From Paulownia fortunei (taxonomy: Eukaryota; Streptophyta; Magnoliopsida; Lamiales; Paulowniaceae), in the NCBI GenBank assembly GCA_019321725.1, contig CM033105.1, forward strand, positions 15,203,632 through 15,267,631: a stretch of DNA of 64,000 nucleotides, written 5' to 3'. The notes under the pieces were generated by a model. The model was not told the origin of the DNA, did no database searches, and was given only the letters and a program-made list of their open reading frames with translations. The first letter of the stretch is position 1, and every line of letters starts with the position of its first letter. Positions 10,655-22,754 of this stretch are shown one piece after another. The translations under genes were made by a program, and so were the position numbers.

Positions 10655-13488
10655 ATTGAATTTCCTAATCTAAGTACTTGATTTTATATTGAAATAAGAA
10701 GAAAATGAGGTTGATTAATATTGGATATAGATGGGATATATAGATTATAATTTTGGAAGTGTTAAAAGTGTTACTAGTAAGCTTATACGGTTTAATTTGA
10801 ATTTATCTAGGTATTTCAAAAGTATATATGGGTAAATTGCATATTTGAGACATTGGACATAAAATAATATAATTGAAAGGTGATATTACAATATTCATTT
10901 ATGTATAATATTATATAATTTTAATATGGATAATTATTCAAGAATCGGGTGACAGGTAAGAAATTAAATGAACGGCTAGGAAATTAGCTTATGAATTATC
11001 TATGGGATATTGTGGTAATTAAAATAGGTTATAATAAAATTAATGTATAGTAAGATACATCTAATCTAGGCTTGAAAGATGGGTGAAATGTTAGATTTAT
11101 ACCACAACTTGACATCTCCTGCTTGCTACCAAGCTTAAGCAAGCACTTCAAGTGCCACCTCAAGTTTTCCTTCCCCCTTAAGCCATGACCAAACCCTTAT
11201 TTCAGCCATTTTCAGCTTCCAAACACACACCTTAAGGTCTCCAAGTGCTCCAAATTGATTTCAAGTTGAAATAAAAGCAAGAAAAGCAAAGGAGAAGTGA
11301 TTACCATCAAGTTTAACCTCAAAATCTGCATAGGTAACACTTACCTATGGCTTTGCCTTTGGTTTCTAGATTATTCTGAATGGGTTTATTGTGTTTTAAG
11401 ATTTCAAATCTCTTATAAAAGTTTTAGAAAGTTTTTAGTTAGACTTTGGTGCACAAAGAAAGAGTTTTTGATGACAAACACTTAATAGAAAATACTTGTA
11501 GCAAAAACTGTCACCTTGCTGTTTTCTTGTGTTTTAGACTTCAAAAGTGTATGGTATGTTGAATAAAACCTATAGATATCATCATATACATGTTCATATA
11601 TGAGTTAAGAGTATTGAAATAAATTTTTATTTGTTAGAAATTGAAATAGGGCATGATATTGAAGAGATGCTCAAAAACTATCACCATCAAATTTCAAATT
11701 TTATCCTGTGTAAAAGGGACTCGTTTTGTAGTATTAAATACATTAGTTTTGGCAAGAATATAACCTTATTGTCTCTATGTATATGTTAGCTAATTGTGTT
11801 ACAAATTTGGGAGTGATTGAATAAACATAAGGGTGTGAAAACCATTAATGTCATGAAGTGCGCAAAACTGTCATGGTAGGAAAAATTTGTTTCAGTATGC
11901 TGTGAAGGGAGCTGAACTTGGGAAGCTATATCCTTGAGTTTTAGCCATTATATGACATCGTTACATTGCTTTTTATGTTAGCTAGGTATGATAAAAAATT
12001 GGGGAGTGAATGAATATATCTAAAGGTGTCAAAATCATCATGCAAATTAATGTGGCAACAAGAAAATATGAAGTTGTGAATCTGTCCCATTTGGTTCATT
12101 AACATTTTCCAACATAGATGTGGTTAATTCGATCCCTACATTTTAGGGGGATGTTATAAGGGTTAAAATACATCAATTAAATGATTTTAGTATATATTTA
12201 AGATGTGGAACAAAGGTATGTAGAAAGTTATATTCGGTTATAGTTTTTAAGTGGTAAGGTTGTTTAGTTAAATTGAGATTCAAGATCTTTATACTACATT
12301 AGGTATAATAAACTTTTTAAGTAAGGATGGTGATTCATATCTTGTATTTTTACAGATTATTTCATATCTAGGGTTGGGGAGTAATACTTAAAAAACCTAG
12401 AAGTAACACCCAACCAATCAAAGGTAAGTAAATATTTATTTGCAACTACAATGCATAAACATAGTAAATGTGTGATTTATATGTAATACCATATATCATA
12501 TGTGCATAGGAGAGGGCACGCATTACTGTCATTCATATCCATTGAGCATACATACATGAGCATTGGCACATGCATGCATCATATATAAATATTGTGATAA
12601 ATCTTCCATTGCATAACAAGATTCTGAGAAAGGAAAATATTTTGCTGACCACTACTAGTGCACCGAAGCATGCATAGATTTGCATTGTTGTGTGCATGTA
12701 TTTGCAGGTTCGCGTGCATGAATTTGCATATGTATGAGTATGCATGGATTTGCATACTTATATCATTATTGGCCATTAGATTATGGTGGTGTGCATAGCT
12801 ATTTTCCGATGCATGGTATAGTAGCATTGGTCAAGGGGCCAAGAAAGAAATGATTTTGAGAGAAATATTTTGATGCATGGAATTGCATTCAGATGCATGA
12901 CTGATATTGTGGATTATTCTTTAACATGCATAATCTTTACTTGCTGAGCATTAGCTCATATAGTTTATGCATTGTAGGTAAGCATGGTGATACCTGAGAT
13001 TTTGAGGCTTACTGGCCTAGTTGTTGGAGCTCTTATGGGCTTCTAATGATCACTGTACATGGATGACAACCTGTATGGTTGTGTTATGGGCATATTCTAA
13101 TTTTTATATTCATTATTATTATGTAAATTATTGACTATATATAAAAAGTTACAAGATGCAAAATGTTCTTACTTCTTCTAAAAGTAAAGGCTATTATTTT
13201 TATTTTTGAGTTTATCATATTATAACTTTGGGATGTCGTGTCCTATATAACTCTTGAAATTTGATAGTAAATCAGCCTGAGAATAGCGTGATTATGATGG
13301 GTGTTATATTTTTATATAAATGGTGATTTTTTTATATACAAGGTTATATGTGAGAAAATACTTTACTGCTTCTCAAAATACTACATTTAACAAAAGTAAA
13401 TATATATACACACATGCACACATATGTGCTACCTTCTCAAAATTATTGTTATACCAATATCTATATTTAGTATTCGGGGGGTGTTACA
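10655..13488 (+). repeat. Chromovirus-like gypsy LTR
   Basis: Long non-coding block ending GGGGGGTGTTACA, the 3' terminus typical of Tekay/Del-type chromovirus LTRs. It also carries their recurrent features CCCTACATTTTAGGGGGATG (12143-12162) and TTGCTGAGCATTAGCTCAT (12941-12959), and a dense run of TGCATG words (12540-12930). The left boundary is uncertain; I place it where homology to 21108 stops. Short frames inside (11297-11485, 12533-12827) have no family resemblance and I do not call them genes. Confidence 0.55.
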
Positions 13489-14540
13489 CATTGGGTTAAT
13501 TTGTATGCATAAGACTAGGAGTTTTGAGGTGATGGCTACTAGTGGCTATCAATGGCATTCCAAGAGGTCTTCAATTGAAAAAGCTGTCGGTGTTCTTGAG
13601 GTAGATCCGTTCACATAATTAGTTGCACAAATTTCTTTTCTTCCTAACCAATTTGCAGCTAGGACTTCTGATGGAGCTTCTCAAGGAATGGATTCCATGG
13701 TATCTACTAGCACTTTATTTATGGAAACAAAAGGTTTGAAAAGGGCATCATTGGAGTTGCTATACACTTTCATTTATGAAACAAGAGCCCGATTGAATAA
13801 GAATGAAACAAAGATAGACAAAATTGAGACTCAATTGGGGTAGCTAGCTTCAAGTTGAGGAGCTAAAATAAATTCAATAGAAAATCAAATTAGACAACTT
13901 GCTACTGAAATTAATGTTCAAAAATATAAAGAAAACTTTTCAAGTAAAATGGAAATCAATCCAAGGGAGCATTACAAAGCAATCCAACAACAAATTGAAG
14001 AGTGTGGAACTATTGAAAATTATAATGCCATCTTACAAGAGAAGCCACCTCAAGTGCTAACCAATTCAGGGAGTTTCATTATCCCTTATTCAATTGGAAA
14101 CTCTACTTGTGAAATAGTATTATGTGATCTAGATGCAAGCACTAATTCAGTTTCATTATTTAATTTTAGAAAGCATGCACTAGATGAAACAAGGTCTACT
14201 AGGGCGACTCAAGATATGCTTGGCAATGGTGACCAATTCTTGTGCTCTACAGATTTTTTTCATTTTAATATCGAAAAAGATAAGTACATCTTTGCCATGT
14301 TTGGAAAACCATGAGCAGTAATAGGGAATACACTTTTCGATGCCCAAAAGGCCCTTGATGCTACTCCGGATCATCCTCACCTTGCCTATTCGGAAGGATC
14401 ACCTATACTCTTAGAGCACACAAAGATGTGGTATGATAAACACTTATTTTTAGATCCAGAATGAGTAAAGAAGATAGTCAGGCCAACAACTTTAAACCAA
14501 ATGCTTCTTGGGAGGTAACACAAGCCCTTGTTCTTTTACT
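13489..14540 (+). pseudogene. Athila-type gag C-terminus and protease remnant
   Basis: From about 13540 the translation follows the Athila gag-pol polyprotein: SGYQWHSKRSSIEKAVGV, then a coiled region with RLNKNETKIDKIETQLG and IENQIRQLATEI, then NPREHYKAI (usually NPKE..KAI). The protease part has ECGTIENYNAILQEKPP, a GSFIIPYSIGN core and LCDLDASTNSVSLFNF. The active-site word is normally CDLGAS, so Gly is replaced by Asp. Stops break the frame. After FGKP the sequence jumps to the end of the element, with no reverse transcriptase or integrase, so pol is deleted. The longest open piece is 13949-14314. Confidence 0.82.
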
Positions 14541-16144
14541 TTTTAATAATTTTTTAGTTAGTTTTTGAAATATGTTCACTTTCAATCATGTTTAGCTATT
14601 GCATTTCTTTATCTATATTTGTGTTCTCACTTCCGTTGCTTTCGTTGCTTTAACCCATAAGCTTTCGTGCTTTCTTTTCTTATGTAGGTGGATGTAGATT
14701 TGGTGATATGCGTGGATATCCCATGAACTCTAAGTGCATCATCTATTGGAAAGAGAAGTTTCTTATTTCTACCTCTTATGTGCTTTGATTCTTTAAACAT
14801 TGAAGATAATGTTAATTTTAAAGGTAGGGTATTAGGATTTGTATTTTGTGTATTTGAGCTTTATGTAAAAATTTGAGCCAATTTTTTCGATTTGAATTAC
14901 CCATGTTGTGTGATGAGAGGCCAAGAGCAAGCATGCTTTGTTAACAAACTCAGTTAAGTTCATGTTTTATGATTGAATAAATAATTTAATTACCAATTAC
15001 CTATGATGATACCTAATTGATATTGTATAGCGTTTAGAGGAAATAAAGATTGCTAGTCTTGTGACATGGCGATTCTTATATGTAATTGATTCTTGTCACG
15101 AATGATGACTTTTCATTGAGTATGTTGTGTCAAAATTTTGTGAATTGCATGGTACTTGGTGTTGGATTTTGCTTTCAATGAGTTGTATTGGTTATTTTGT
15201 GATGTTCTAAAACTTGCTTGATTACTCTTTGAGGTGAAATTCTAGATAACTACAAACTTGGAAATGATTTAGGCCATCTTTGACTCGTTTGTACATTTCA
15301 AGCCTACCATGAATATATTTTTATTCACTAGTTACCCCTTTGAGCTCTTTTCAAATAATGGCATGTGCAATGCTTACGAATGACCGCTATTCGACTTCAT
15401 TTCTTGAAGCTCACTATACCGACCCTTTATAGCCCGAAAAACCAATGATTATCCCTAAGAGAGCTTAAAGTATGACATTTTGTGCACAATCTTATCAAGG
15501 GATCATATGCAGATATGTTGAGGGCACGAATGAATGTATTTAGCAGTATGGGCAAGGAAAATAAAGAAGAAAAATAAAGAAAAAAATTTGTGAAAAAGAA
15601 AATAAAAGAAAAGCATGAATCCTAAAGGAAAAAAATTTGGGAAAGAGAAAAGAAATGAGGAGAGTGAGATTCGATGTGTAATGCTTTATGCTCTCTTATG
15701 TTGTTTATCCCTATTTTTCTTTGTAAGCCAATACCTAGGTCTTACGTTACAAACTTATTGAAGTCCTTTTGATCCAAGTTTGCAAGTGTCTATATTAATG
15801 GAGAATTTTATGGAAAGCAAGCACATGGAACACCTACAACTCCTTTTCTTAGATCATTAGAATTATTGGTTGTGAAATTCATACCTAAAATACATGCATG
15901 AAACTTGAGCTTGACACTTCACACACACACGTTTTGAATTCATGACTAGATTAATGAAGCACAAGTTTTGTAGTATCATTTGACTAGCTTTGTGACTAAC
16001 CTTTAGATTTATGTGTAATAAAAATTGATGAGGCATTTGAATTGGTTGACCAATTTTAGTAATTTATGACCAAATTATTAGCCTATGATTGTTTGATTTT
16101 GAGTTTTCCTCGAGGACGAGTAAAAGGTAAAGTTTGGGGGTATT
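14541..16144 (+). other. Athila 3' non-coding region with polypurine tract
   Basis: Non-coding. ATTGAAGATAATGTT near 14803 matches the ATTGAGGACAATGT word common in Athila 3' regions. An A/G-rich stretch (15555-15665) and CCTCGAGGACGAG (16109-16121) follow. The polypurine tract TAAAGTTTGGGGG (16128-16140) lies four bases before the LTR start. Confidence 0.72.
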
Positions 16145-18088
16145 TGATAAATTGGTTTTATACCAATAATTCATATATCTTTTGATTAACAATTAGTTTG
16201 TTTTCAAGTGTTTTTGTTAATTTTTATGCATTTAGTTTGAAATCTTGTAGGTAATGATAATAAGAGAAGAAAATGGAAAGAAATCAAAAAACTTAGTTGA
16301 AATGTTGAAATGAGGAGAGTGAGATGCTACTGATGACAGTTTTTGTATTTCAATCATAACTCTTGTACACAATTTCTTATAAACTTGATTCTTAATTCAT
16401 TGAAAATCTAAGAAATAGATCTACAACTTTTATGGTTACCACAAAATCCAATTGGATCGATCTTAATGAGAAAAACTGAGTTCAAAAATCAACACTAGGC
16501 TGAAATTATCTGGTATGACACATCTTGGTTTTTAAGACATAACTCTCTCCACATATATCATATTTAGTTAATTCAAGTGCCTATGGAAATTCAAGAGACA
16601 GGGATCCAATTCATTATGAGATATCAAAATCTAATTCAGCTTAGAAATAAGGCAAAATGCAATTGAAATTAGCTGAATAGTGTCAAAGTGCTGAAATGGA
16701 GGCTTCCAGGATAGAATGCCCAGTGCCTAGGCGCCAAAACAGAGTGCCTAAGTGCCATTCGAGGCATCCAAGATAGAATGCACAGTGCCTAGGCACCATT
16801 ATTCTATGCCTAGGCACTGCCTTTCCAACAAAAAAGACGCTGATGCATTTTTTTGGCGACAAGTGGTAATGGATCACGAATTTTGGCATTTTTATGAGAT
16901 ATACACATTAGATATACCTATACATCATTACCCATGTGATGCTCTAGTGGATACACTAAATTGGTGGAGAGAAAAAGGAGAAAAGGCCAAGAAAATAGGA
17001 AGGATTTCATGTTTCTTTTGAAAAGTCAAGAAAAGGAGAAGTACTTTTAGGTTTCTTTTGAAAAAAAGCCAAGAAAAGTAGAAGGATATGAGGGTTTCTT
17101 TTGGAAGACTCTTGGGAAAAGAATCATTAGGAAAAAGTTTAAAAGGGGAAAATCAACATCAACCAAATGGGGGGATTAGTTCTTAGAACCAAAGTAGGCC
17201 ATTGGGTGCTTGGAAACAAGACCCATTCCATTTTCTGCAAATCAAAATAGAGCATTCTTGGTGACAAGGAGTCATCCTTGGATATAATGAGAGCTTCAAC
17301 CATTCCTTCCACTTCACAAATTGGTGAACAATTTTCATGTTCTTTCTTATTTATTTCTTGAAGTTGTATTCATCCATGGTGAACTAATTTTTTCTTTCTA
17401 GAGGATGATGTGACCTTATTTGATCCTATATTTTGAATTCCAAATAATATTAGTTCAAGTTATTCATCTTGTTTGTATTATATTATTTAGTATTTCGTCT
17501 TGATTAATTGGCCACTAATTGAAATTATTTGACGTATGAGATTCAACACTCGAGAGGGAGAAGATTATACATGATCATAGGGATAACACAACCTAGGAAT
17601 CATAGAGTTGAGAATCTTATGAAACCTTTGAAGTTTTGAAGAAGAATTCATTGAACTTTTGTAGAGTTTTACTCTTGAATTTTTATAAATATATCAAAAT
17701 TCATGTTAGAACTCATAGTCAATTCGACACTCGAGATAGGAATTGATGAGCTTAGGAATTCTTAACTTACATGTATTGTTAACTTGAATTGGTATATTTT
17801 GGAAGAAAGAACATATATGATAATTAGGTGAGTCATTCCTCTAGAATATCTTGCTCATAAGGTGCTTGCTATATTGTTTCTAAAAACTCCACTCTTGTCT
17901 TTGCATTTTTATCTTACTTTACTTTGTTTTCCAATCATCATTCGATCTTCTAAATAAAATTAAGAACATTTGAACTACAGTACTTAATACAATTTTTTAT
18001 TACAATCTGTGTGGATATAATACTCAACTCACTATTGTATTAAAACTTGACACCGTGCACTTGCGGTTTGCAAAATTTTTCGCGAACA
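16145..18088 (+). repeat. Athila-type 3' LTR
   Basis: 1,944 bp, from TGATAAATTGGTTTTATACC to ...TTTTTCGCGAACA, directly after the polypurine tract. It is the same family as the minus-strand solo LTR at 48503-50359, which has matching ends. It contains a short cluster of GTGCCTAGGCACC palindromic words at 16720-16820. Reading frames 16683-16889 and 16752-17021 are non-coding LTR. Confidence 0.85.
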
Positions 18089-18099
18089 ACCACCTAATT

Positions 18100-19060
18100 C
18101 AAATCTCATTACATCAAAATAATTTAAAAAACATTAGAACAATTTTAAAGGGAGGTACATAGGAGAGATATGGAATTTACTTTCAGAATAAAAAGAAAAA
18201 GGTGAGACTCGCAAGCTTCATTTTAATCAAAATCCAAAAATTACCAAAAAATACATAAATATAAACCAATCACATTAGCATAGGCTCCATTCTCATCCAA
18301 TCATAATGCTTTAAACAAATCATCACATGATATGAAAGAAAAAAATTCATAACATGCAATTTCTATTACATTTAGGATTAAAAAATTTAGACTTTTCAAG
18401 AAAAATGATTTTTCATAAAATTAACTTTTAATTTTGAAAAACCTAATTTTTAGTGCATCATTTGCATGTAGAAATGAGACGTACCGTGTGGCAGATTGTT
18501 CACTTGTTGAGATGTGTGTGCCACCCAAGCACCCATTGGGTACCAGCACCCATGTTAGACACCCGACCAACACCTAGGCATTAGGACTTAGATATTCACC
18601 CATTATGTGTGCACGGGTACCCATGAGGTGACACATCAAGTCATCTTTTTTCTTGTCCAATAATTTAAGATTTTCTTAAAATTTTAATTTCTTGATTTCT
18701 TGATTTTATAATACCTAGTGTGGGATAAATTCGAGAAACTTATACCTAATTCGCTTTCGATTGTAGGAGATGTGTAAAATGACTCAAGTTGTTATCTCGC
18801 CATGATCAAATCATAGGAATAACAATTAAGCTTCTTCATAAAAGAATTTGCTTTTTAGGATCCTAATTATTGTCCCTCTAAGTTTATCCACACCTTAAAT
18901 ATCCAAGTGTGATTATTTTGATGCTAGCAAAAACTAATACATTGTTTCAATCCTAGAACTTAAGGTATGGAAAAAAGACCTAACTTCTATGAATTTTGGT
19001 GTGTGTGATTTGATTCTTAATTCAATGATTGAAAAAATAACTAAATTGTGATATAATTAT
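18100..19060 (-). repeat. Copia leader and LTR fragment
   Basis: 18130-18350 aligns with the leader of the minus-strand copia at about 25480-25620 (GAGnCTCGCAnGC and AACCAATCACATT). The CACCC/GGGTACC-rich piece at 18490-18640 corresponds to that element's GC-rich leader. 18720-19050 looks like the 3' part of a diverged copia LTR (TATACCTAATTCG, GTCCCTCTAAG, TATCCACACC). The block 18360-19060 reappears at 57590-58300. Confidence 0.55.
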
Positions 19061-19069
19061 GTAGACAAA

Positions 19070-20193
19070 AGCTTGAAAAAAATGAGAGGATGATGATTTT
19101 TGGGATACAAAATTGTAATATTTGCAAGCTTCAGAGGTCCATTTATGGACTTAAATAAGCTTCCCGAAGCTGGAATATCCAATTCGATATGGCAATCAAA
19201 GTGTTTGGTTTTCTCAATAGTCCCGATGAATCTTGCACGTATAAAAAGATTGGTCATAGCAAAGTGACATTTATTGTCCTTTATCTTGATGGCATCTTTT
19301 TCATTAGGAATAGTGTAGGAATGATGCAATCAAAAAAAGCTTGGTTGTCTATGTAATTTTCTATGAAAGATTTGGGATAAGCATCCCACATCTTTGGGAT
19401 TAAAATCTATGGAGATAAATCTAGGAGGATGATCAGACTATCCCAATCTATGTACATAGATAAGATATTAAAGAGGTTTAGCATGGAGAAATCCAAAAGG
19501 GGATTCTTATTCTTGTTGATGAGTCAAGAAATTTATATTTTAAAGTTTATGTCCTCTATGACTCTAGAAGAGAGAGAATAATAACTTGCATATACTATGC
19601 ATCCACGATAGTAAGTATAGTGTATGATATACTATATATTAGGCTTAATGTCATATATGCTCTAAGTGTCAGTAGTAAATATCAATTCAACCCAGGCAAA
19701 GAGCACTAGAAAGTTGTTAAGACGATCTTTAAGTACTTACAAAGGAATAAGGATATCTTATATGACTAGCATAATTGAAGTTAGAAGGCTACATTGACTC
19801 TAGCTTTCAGTTCGATGTAGCAGATTCAAAGTCAGTATTTGGGTTTTGTATTCACCATAAAAGATAGGGCGGTCAGCTAAAAGAGCTCAAAGCATGAGAC
19901 AACCACAAATTTTGCCATCGAGGCTAAACAGACCACAACATATGATACTCTAAAAAAAAGGTGTTTAGATGAAGAACTTTATCCCAGAGTTGAGTGTTCT
20001 GACCATTATTGATCTAGTATTGGTGTACTATGATAAAAATGAGGTGATTGTAAAAACAAAGGATCTAAGATCTCATCAAAGATCTAAGCAAATTATGAGC
20101 AATACCATTTTATTCAAGAAATCATTGGTAGAGGTAACATCAAATGTAGAAAGGGTTGCCCCAGTAGAAAACATAGATCCACTGACAAAACCC
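19070..20193 (+). pseudogene. Copia RT and RNase H, truncated by the gap
   Basis: Copia polyprotein in order: a degraded KVCNLQRSIYGLKQASRSWN, the palm motif region FIVLYLDGIFF, SKKAWLSM, HIFGIKIY, SMYIDKILKRFSMEKSKRG, then KYQFNPGKEH and RNase H with a degraded AVSWKSSKHE, LVLVYYDKNEV and RSHQRSK. The catalytic pair YVDD of copia RT reads YLDG, so the second aspartate is lost. Stops and frameshifts occur throughout. The gene runs into N bases after ...DPLTKP. The duplicate at 43213-44477 shows the rest of the C-terminus. Confidence 0.85.
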
Positions 20194-20293
20194 NNNNNNN
20201 NNNNNNNNNNNNNNNNNNNNNNNNNNNNNNNNNNNNNNNNNNNNNNNNNNNNNNNNNNNNNNNNNNNNNNNNNNNNNNNNNNNNNNNNNNNNN
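20194..20293. other. Assembly gap of exactly 100 N
   Basis: A 100-base run of N, the usual placeholder for a gap of unknown size. The left contig end lies inside the duplicated segment (equivalent to 44336), so the true distance and even the order of the flanks are uncertain. Confidence 0.98.
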
Positions 20294-21108
20294 CCCATAG
20301 AGAACGTGTTATAGTCTCGTGAAGGTTTCCAACAGTGATACCCACAAATACCTATAATAACTATTTTCCAATTATTATTCTCATGAAGCAACAAAGTAAT
20401 ATGGAAATGAAATCAAACAAGTGTTGAGTTTAACTCTTAGTTATTAAAAGTCAATACATTTCCATAATAAGCATACTCAAGTGTGTGTGTGTGGATAGTT
20501 AATGTCAATAGTGACGTAACTATATATGCTTCAAATAAGTGAATTATCATAAAACCTTATAAAAACCATCACCCAATTTCTAACATAAAAGTTAAACATC
20601 ATAGTCTTTTTATTTGGTGCAAATCTCTATTACACTAAAGGCACCACACGAAATCAAAAGGTCTTCCACAAAAGTTGTAATGGGGCCAAAAAATAGTGAT
20701 GTAGCTAAGAAATAAAAGGATAAGATACAACAAAGGTTTTTAAAACTTCATGGAATTAGAGACATAGAGTTTATTAATGAAAAATTATCAAACTCCATAA
20801 ATTTCAACACTTGGGTCTATTGTTATTGAATTGGGCCCCTCTTATTCATCTTGCAACATCTTATTTTTAATTGCAACTCGTAGCACTTTGTAATTTTTTT
20901 TCTATTTTTCTCTCATTTTTTTAAACTCCTCCACACTTATCTTCTATTCCAACCTAAATTTCTTTTGTAAGTTCACGCTATCAATGAAATATCTCTTAAA
21001 CTCCAATCATTTTTAGAATAAGGGTTTGATAATAGTGTATTTAGGCTAGGTAAAAAGATATGGTTATAAAAAAAATTATTTATTGAAAGGCTCAAAGTGG
21101 TTCACTAG
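20294..21108 (-). repeat. Gypsy 3' non-coding region, copy 2
   Basis: Diverged homologue of 9779-10654. On the minus strand it contains a purine-rich AAGTGTGGAGGAGTTT near 20935. No protein is visible. It is probably the outer part of the gypsy element whose inner part carries the LOG-like ORF. Confidence 0.5.
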
Positions 21109-21880
21109 GGGGATGTTCTCTTGAAACATCATATGGGGAATAAATTGATTTAACAATAGTGCTAGAAAGTCTAATGCCTTAATCATTTTTCTAGTGGTGC
21201 ACTATTAGTTGTTCACCTCTACAGACCAAAAGTAAAAGTTCAAATACTCAACCCCCACATATCGAAGATCCAAGTGATGATTAGAGTAAGGGCATAAGAA
21301 CTTCCTATTTTGACATGATTGTCTTCTCACTGAATAACATAGCTATTTGTGCAAAAAAAAATTGAGTATAATTATTGCAAAAATATATTAACCGAATAAC
21401 AATATCAAAGTTCAAAACAACACCCATCATCAATCAAACCACATTATTCATACTTAATTTTAATCGTTGAAGTTGGAAGAATCTCTACAACTCAAAAAAA
21501 TTAAAAAAATTAGTAATTCACAAACGTTTGTTAAAAACTTCATAAACTTTACATGTTATGCAAAAAAAAAAATAAGGATATCTCTCAAGAGTGTTACAAT
21601 TACCCTTTACTTCGCCAATATTTTTCATTATTTCAACGGACCCATTAGAAAACACGCTTGATTTGTGTTTTTTAAATAAAATACTAGAAAAAACATATTG
21701 AACACAAAAGTCATGATATCAACTATCCCTCCCCCCAACCTAATCAAGACATTATCCCCAATGTCAAAAATAGATAGAAAAGTAGAGTTTGAAAGATATC
21801 ACCTGAAGTGTGGCTAAAAAAATAAAGTTGAAACAACAAAAAAAAAATACATACTATTAAATAAAACCATTAACAATAAG
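21109..21880 (-). other. Gypsy 3' region with polypurine tract next to the LOG-like ORF
   Basis: On the minus strand, GACATTGGGGATAATGTC (21748-21765) is followed by GGTTGGGGGGAGGG (21728-21741). This is the arrangement found in Athila/Tat elements downstream of the last coding region. The rest is AT-rich and non-coding. It starts within about 100 bp of the LOG-like stop codon and is on the same strand. Confidence 0.6.
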
Positions 21881-21882
21881 TA

Positions 21883-22521
21883 TCACAGACTGATAGTCAA
21901 ATTTAATTTGTGTTTTTGACCATTGTTCCTGTTGGACCAACACACATTGGCCAAGGCTAGATTAGGTTCTGGCACATATGCTAGAAGTTGATCAATCAAC
22001 TGATCAGTTGTCGAAGCAAAAATGAGGATTCTTCTCACAGATGGTGAAATAAAATATTTTTTCACAGCATGATCTACAAAAGATAGCAAACCATCATAAA
22101 AACCATTAACATTAAGAATACCTATAAGTTTTTGGTGAATGTTGAGTTGTTCCCAAGAGATAACTTGGAATAATTCCTCCAGTGTGCCAAAACCACCAGG
22201 TAAAATGATGAATGCATTCGCATTGTTTAACATGTTAGGCATTCTGTCCTAAATATGTGATACTTTTAGCTCATCCCCAATGATCATACTTGTGATATTC
22301 TGTACTGTTAAAGATTTTGGGATAACTCCCAGAACTTTGACTCCTCCTATATAAGCAGAAATAGCAACACTCCCCATTAACCCCAAACTGTCTCCCCCAT
22401 ACACTAAATAAATTTTTCTTTCTACTAAAGTTCTACCAAGGTTATTAGCTGCCCTTATAAACTCACCATTTTTTTTCAGATTGGATCCACAAAAACATAA
22501 ATGCAATTGAATTTGCGAGTT
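21883..22521 (-). pseudogene. LOG: LONELY GUY-like cytokinin-activating enzyme, broken and intronless
   Basis: LOG enzymes are cytosolic or nuclear phosphoribohydrolases that release active cytokinin bases from their riboside monophosphates. The frame carries the family marks in order: CFCGSN, LGRTLVERKIYLVYGGDSLGLMGSVA, GVIPKSL, NANAFIILPGGFGTLEELF (PGGxGTxxE at 22200-22174), LIGILNVNGFYD, KYFISPSVRR and a C-terminal tail ending LNLTISL. About 205 residues is normal length. Faults: no ATG at the expected start (the frame is open upstream, with TTG at 22506), TAG where the conserved His of MHxR stands (22246-22248, just before an intact Asp-Arg), and YGGD for YGGG. Plant LOG genes usually have several introns; none is present here, so a cDNA-derived copy is likely. 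It sits in a gypsy element on the same strand. Confidence 0.88.
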
Positions 22522-22754
22522 AAAGAAACTTCTATTTTTTTATTTTTATTTTTTATTTTTATTTTTTAAAAATAAGTTGTGCAAAAATAGAGTGAATATG
22601 GTGATATTTATTGAGGTGTGAGCAGGAAATGCATTTATTATATGTCTTTTTCTTTTGTCAAAAAGATTGAAAATAAAAACACACATAAAATTTAAAACTT
22701 ACCTACTTACACGTGAATGCACATGTAGTTGTAATTGTGGCTTACATCTTTCTC
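22522..22754 (-). other. Spacer between ORFX and the LOG-like ORF
   Basis: Non-coding. The upper half (22621-22754) matches 60713-60842 next to the other ORFX copy, so it belongs to the element. The lower part is a long T/A run (22531-22570) immediately upstream of the LOG-like frame. Confidence 0.6.

Noticed and set aside
12533..12827. Overlapping minus-strand frames rich in His and Ala-Asn
   Set aside because: They are the reverse translation of the TGCATG-rich LTR tract.
16683..17021. Opposing frames with a repeated PRHC word
   Set aside because: They arise from the GTGCCTAGGCAC palindromes in the Athila LTR.
18481..18640. Possible CRISPR-like or satellite array of CACCC words
   Set aside because: Spacing is irregular, there is no constant unit, and it aligns with a copia leader.
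19057..19329. Minus-strand 90-codon frame (also 43200-43472 and 58285-58572)
   Set aside because: It is the opposite strand of the copia reverse transcriptase; the plus strand carries the conserved words.
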